Origin: UBA4722 sp044221135
Lineage (GTDB): Bacteria > Pseudomonadota > Gammaproteobacteria > DSM-16500
Reading direction: 5' to 3'
DNA: 14,907 nucleotides
NCBI GenBank assembly: GCA_044221135.1
Contig: JBGAPT010000048.1
Location: forward strand, 1 to 14,907
A model generated the notes under the pieces. That model was given only the letters and a program-made list of their open reading frames with translations, made no database searches and was not told the origin of the DNA. The translations under genes and the position numbers were made by a program. Below are positions 12,726-14,907 of this stretch, piece by piece. The first letter of the stretch is position 1; each line of letters opens with the position of its first letter.

Positions 12726-14907
12726 ATGAAGCTGAGTGAATTATGGCTGCGAGAGTGGATTGATCCAGCATTAACAACAGATGAAATTGCTGAGAAACTC
12801 ACTTTATGTGGTGTAGAAGTTGAATCGTTGACGCCCGTTGCAGAAAAATTTTCAAATGTAGTCATCGCTCAACTCATGAGTATAGAAAAACATCCCGAAG
12901 CGGATCGCCTGCATGTCTGTCAAGTCAATGTAGGTCAGCCTGAATTGCTCACTATTGTTTGTGGTGCCACCAATTTAAAATTACAAATGAAAGTGCCAGC
13001 TGCTTTAGTAGGTGCGGTATTACCTAATAATATAAAAATTACTCGTAGCAAAATACGGGGTGTTGTTTCAAATGGCATGCTGTGTTCAGGACGTGAATTA
13101 ACTTTAACTGAAGAATCGAATGGTATACTTGAATTGCCTGCGGATGCACCTATAGGCCAGGATGTTTGGGATTATTTAACATTATCTGATCGCATTATCG
13201 ATTTATCCATTACGCCTAATCGCGGTGATTGTTTAAGTGTGCTAGGCATGGCTAGAGAAATTGCCGCTGTCACTGCTTGTGATAGTAAGATGCCTGTTAT
13301 TCCCACTATTAAGCCAACGGTATCCGATACATTATCTGTTGTCGTGCAACATGATGCAGCGGCAGCGTGCCCTCATTATGTGGGACGGGTCATCACTCAT
13401 GTCAAAGCAGATGCGGTTACACCCATTTGGTTACAAGAACGGTTACGTCGTAGCAGTATTCGCTGTATTAATCCTATTGTGGATGTGATGAATTATGTCA
13501 TGCTTGAGTTGGGCCAGCCCATGCATGCTTTTGATTTGCAAAAAATTTCAGACAGTATTCAAATCCGTTTAGCGATGCCGACTGAAGAATTAACTTTATT
13601 AGATGGTCAACTGGTTAAATTACATCAAGATACCGTCGTCATTGCAGATAAAACGCAACCTTTAGCCATTGCCGGTGTGATGGGTGGGCTGGATTCAGGT
13701 GTCACATTGCAAACCCAGGCTATTTTTCTTGAGAGTGCTTTTTTTCAACCTCACTCTATTGCGTGCGCACGACAAAAATATAATTTAGGTTCTGAATCTT
13801 CTCATCGTTTTGAACGTGGAGTTGATCCAACATTGCAAGTCCACGCTATTGAACGTGCCACGGCTTTATTATTAGAGATTGTAGGGGGCCAGGCGGGTCC
13901 TATTATTGATGTAACTCAGCAAAAATACCTCCCACCACAGATTACTCTTTCATTACGCACCGCAAGAATTGATAAAATATTAGGTTTTACTATTGAAGAT
14001 GCAGTGATTGAAACGCTCCTGCAACGCTTGCAATTGAGTTGCAAGAAAAATGCAACAGGCTGGCAAGTCGCTGTTCCTGCTTATCGTTCCGATATTACAC
14101 TTGAAATTGATTTGATCGAAGAAATTATTCGGTTGTATGGCTATGAAAATGTGCCATTACAACAAGCCATGGCATCTTTACAACTGAATGTGCCTGCTGA
14201 AACTACATTAGATATTTCTCTTCTCCGCCGTACACTCTGCGATTTAGGTTATCATGAAGTGATCACTTACAGTTTTGTCAATCAAAAATATCAACAACTG
14301 TTTGATCCAGTGAATCAACCTAAAGTATTAGTTAATCCTATCACGGCAGAGATGTCTGTTATGCGTACGAATCTTTGGCCAGGGTTGATAGAGGCATTGT
14401 TGTATAATCAAAATCGTCAGCAACCCCGTGTACGTTTATTTGAAACAGGATTACGTTTTGTGCCGCAACCCGAAAATGCAGGTGCATTTTTGCAACAAAA
14501 AGTCATCAGCGGTTTAGTGAGTGGTGCTGTATGGCCTGAGCAATGGGGTGCTTTGATGCGTGAAGTCGATTTTTTTGATTTAAAAGGGGATCTCTTGCAA
14601 ATCATCGACCTGACCCTGTCTGGGCGAGCATTTCATTTTAAGCCGGGTGTGCATGCTGCATTACATCCTGGGCAAACGGCAGAAATTTGGCGTGCTGGGC
14701 GCTATGTGGGCGTATTAGGCACACTGCATCCCAGTATTGCGCAGGAGTTAGACACAAAAGGCAGGGTTTTGCTATTTGAATTATTGTTCGATGAGTTGAT
14801 GCATGCGCATCTCCCTAAAGCGATTGAGCTTTCGAAATTTCCAGAGATCCGGCGTGATATAGCAATCTATGTAGATCAAACTGTACCATCGCAACTAATT
14901 CAGGATA
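12726..14907 (+). CDS. pheT: Phenylalanine--tRNA ligase beta subunit (3' end outside window)
   Basis: This is the beta subunit of phenylalanyl-tRNA synthetase, responsible for tRNA binding and editing of mischarged tyrosine. The frame is open from ATG 12726 to the right edge, giving 727 codons of an expected ~790-800. The N-terminus (MKLSELWLREWIDPALT) leads into the EMAP-like tRNA-binding domain (about 40-150: HPEADRLHVCQVN, KIRGVVSNGMLCSGREL). The B3/B4 editing region has NPIVDVMNYVMLELGQPMHAFD and ESSHRFERGVDP, and the B5 and catalytic-like domains follow (DLIEEIIRLYGYENVP). The window cuts within the C-terminal ferredoxin-fold anticodon-binding domain (FPEIRRDIAIYVD). One base separates it from pheS, so translation is likely coupled. 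Confidence 0.96.
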   Translation, partial: MKLSELWLREWIDPALTTDEIAEKLTLCGVEVESLTPVAEKFSNVVIAQLMSIEKHPEADRLHVCQVNVGQPELLTIVCGATNLKLQMKVPAALVGAVLPNNIKITRSKIRGVVSNGMLCSGRELTLTEESNGILELPADAPIGQDVWDYLTLSDRIIDLSITPNRGDCLSVLGMAREIAAVTACDSKMPVIPTIKPTVSDTLSVVVQHDAAAACPHYVGRVITHVKADAVTPIWLQERLRRSSIRCINPIVDVMNYVMLELGQPMHAFDLQKISDSIQIRLAMPTEELTLLDGQLVKLHQDTVVIADKTQPLAIAGVMGGLDSGVTLQTQAIFLESAFFQPHSIACARQKYNLGSESSHRFERGVDPTLQVHAIERATALLLEIVGGQAGPIIDVTQQKYLPPQITLSLRTARIDKILGFTIEDAVIETLLQRLQLSCKKNATGWQVAVPAYRSDITLEIDLIEEIIRLYGYENVPLQQAMASLQLNVPAETTLDISLLRRTLCDLGYHEVITYSFVNQKYQQLFDPVNQPKVLVNPITAEMSVMRTNLWPGLIEALLYNQNRQQPRVRLFETGLRFVPQPENAGAFLQQKVISGLVSGAVWPEQWGALMREVDFFDLKGDLLQIIDLTLSGRAFHFKPGVHAALHPGQTAEIWRAGRYVGVLGTLHPSIAQELDTKGRVLLFELLFDELMHAHLPKAIELSKFPEIRRDIAIYVDQTVPSQLIQD

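Noticed and set aside
13261..13488. 75-codon open frame in another plus-strand frame inside pheT
   Set aside because: The pheT frame is uninterrupted here and carries conserved motifs, so this is a shadow.

Overview
The window looks like a chromosomal segment of an AT-rich gammaproteobacterium, probably of the Legionellales/Coxiellaceae type. That placement is inferred from the overall base composition, the style of the translation proteins (L35 beginning MPKLKTNRGAAKRF, infC with an AUU start, the thrS-infC-rpmI-rplT-pheS-pheT order) and the large lineage-specific membrane proteins typical of host-associated members. No marker here fixes genus or species.

Layout. Bases 1-1916 hold a minus-strand NAD-type malic enzyme gene flanked by a near-perfect 27-bp inverted repeat. 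Bases 1960-4109 hold a tightly coupled two-gene operon: an S33 proline-iminopeptidase-like hydrolase, then an MFS transporter of the ProP/MHS type. The last ~20 codons and the stop of the transporter lie inside a 116-bp palindromic repeat. Bases 4110-8043 form the accessory part. Two orphan genes of 465 and 681 codons both encode membrane proteins. Each has a good sigma70-type promoter, and each is preceded by a copy of the same ~56-bp sequence containing a conserved dyad. The first protein has a hairpin of two membrane segments followed by a degenerate Nudix-like box. The second has about six hydrophobic segments, an acidic tract and a Ser-rich tail, and a Fur-box-like sequence lies at its predicted transcription start.

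From 8159 to the right edge runs the translation cluster: tRNA-Val(GAC), thrS, infC, rpmI, rplT, pheS and pheT (cut by the window edge). It supplies two aminoacyl-tRNA synthetases, initiation factor 3 and two 50S proteins. Points of interest are the tRNA gene in the thrS leader, the AUU start of infC with a strong Shine-Dalgarno that overlaps the thrS stop, a structured infC-rpmI spacer where L20 autoregulation would be expected, an L35 protein about 28 residues longer than usual, and a palindromic repeat between rplT and pheS.

The most distinctive unexplained signals are the inverted repeats bracketing the malic enzyme gene, the shared dyad element upstream of both orphan membrane-protein genes, and the two membrane proteins themselves. 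No CRISPR array, insertion sequence, transposase or prophage gene was seen.
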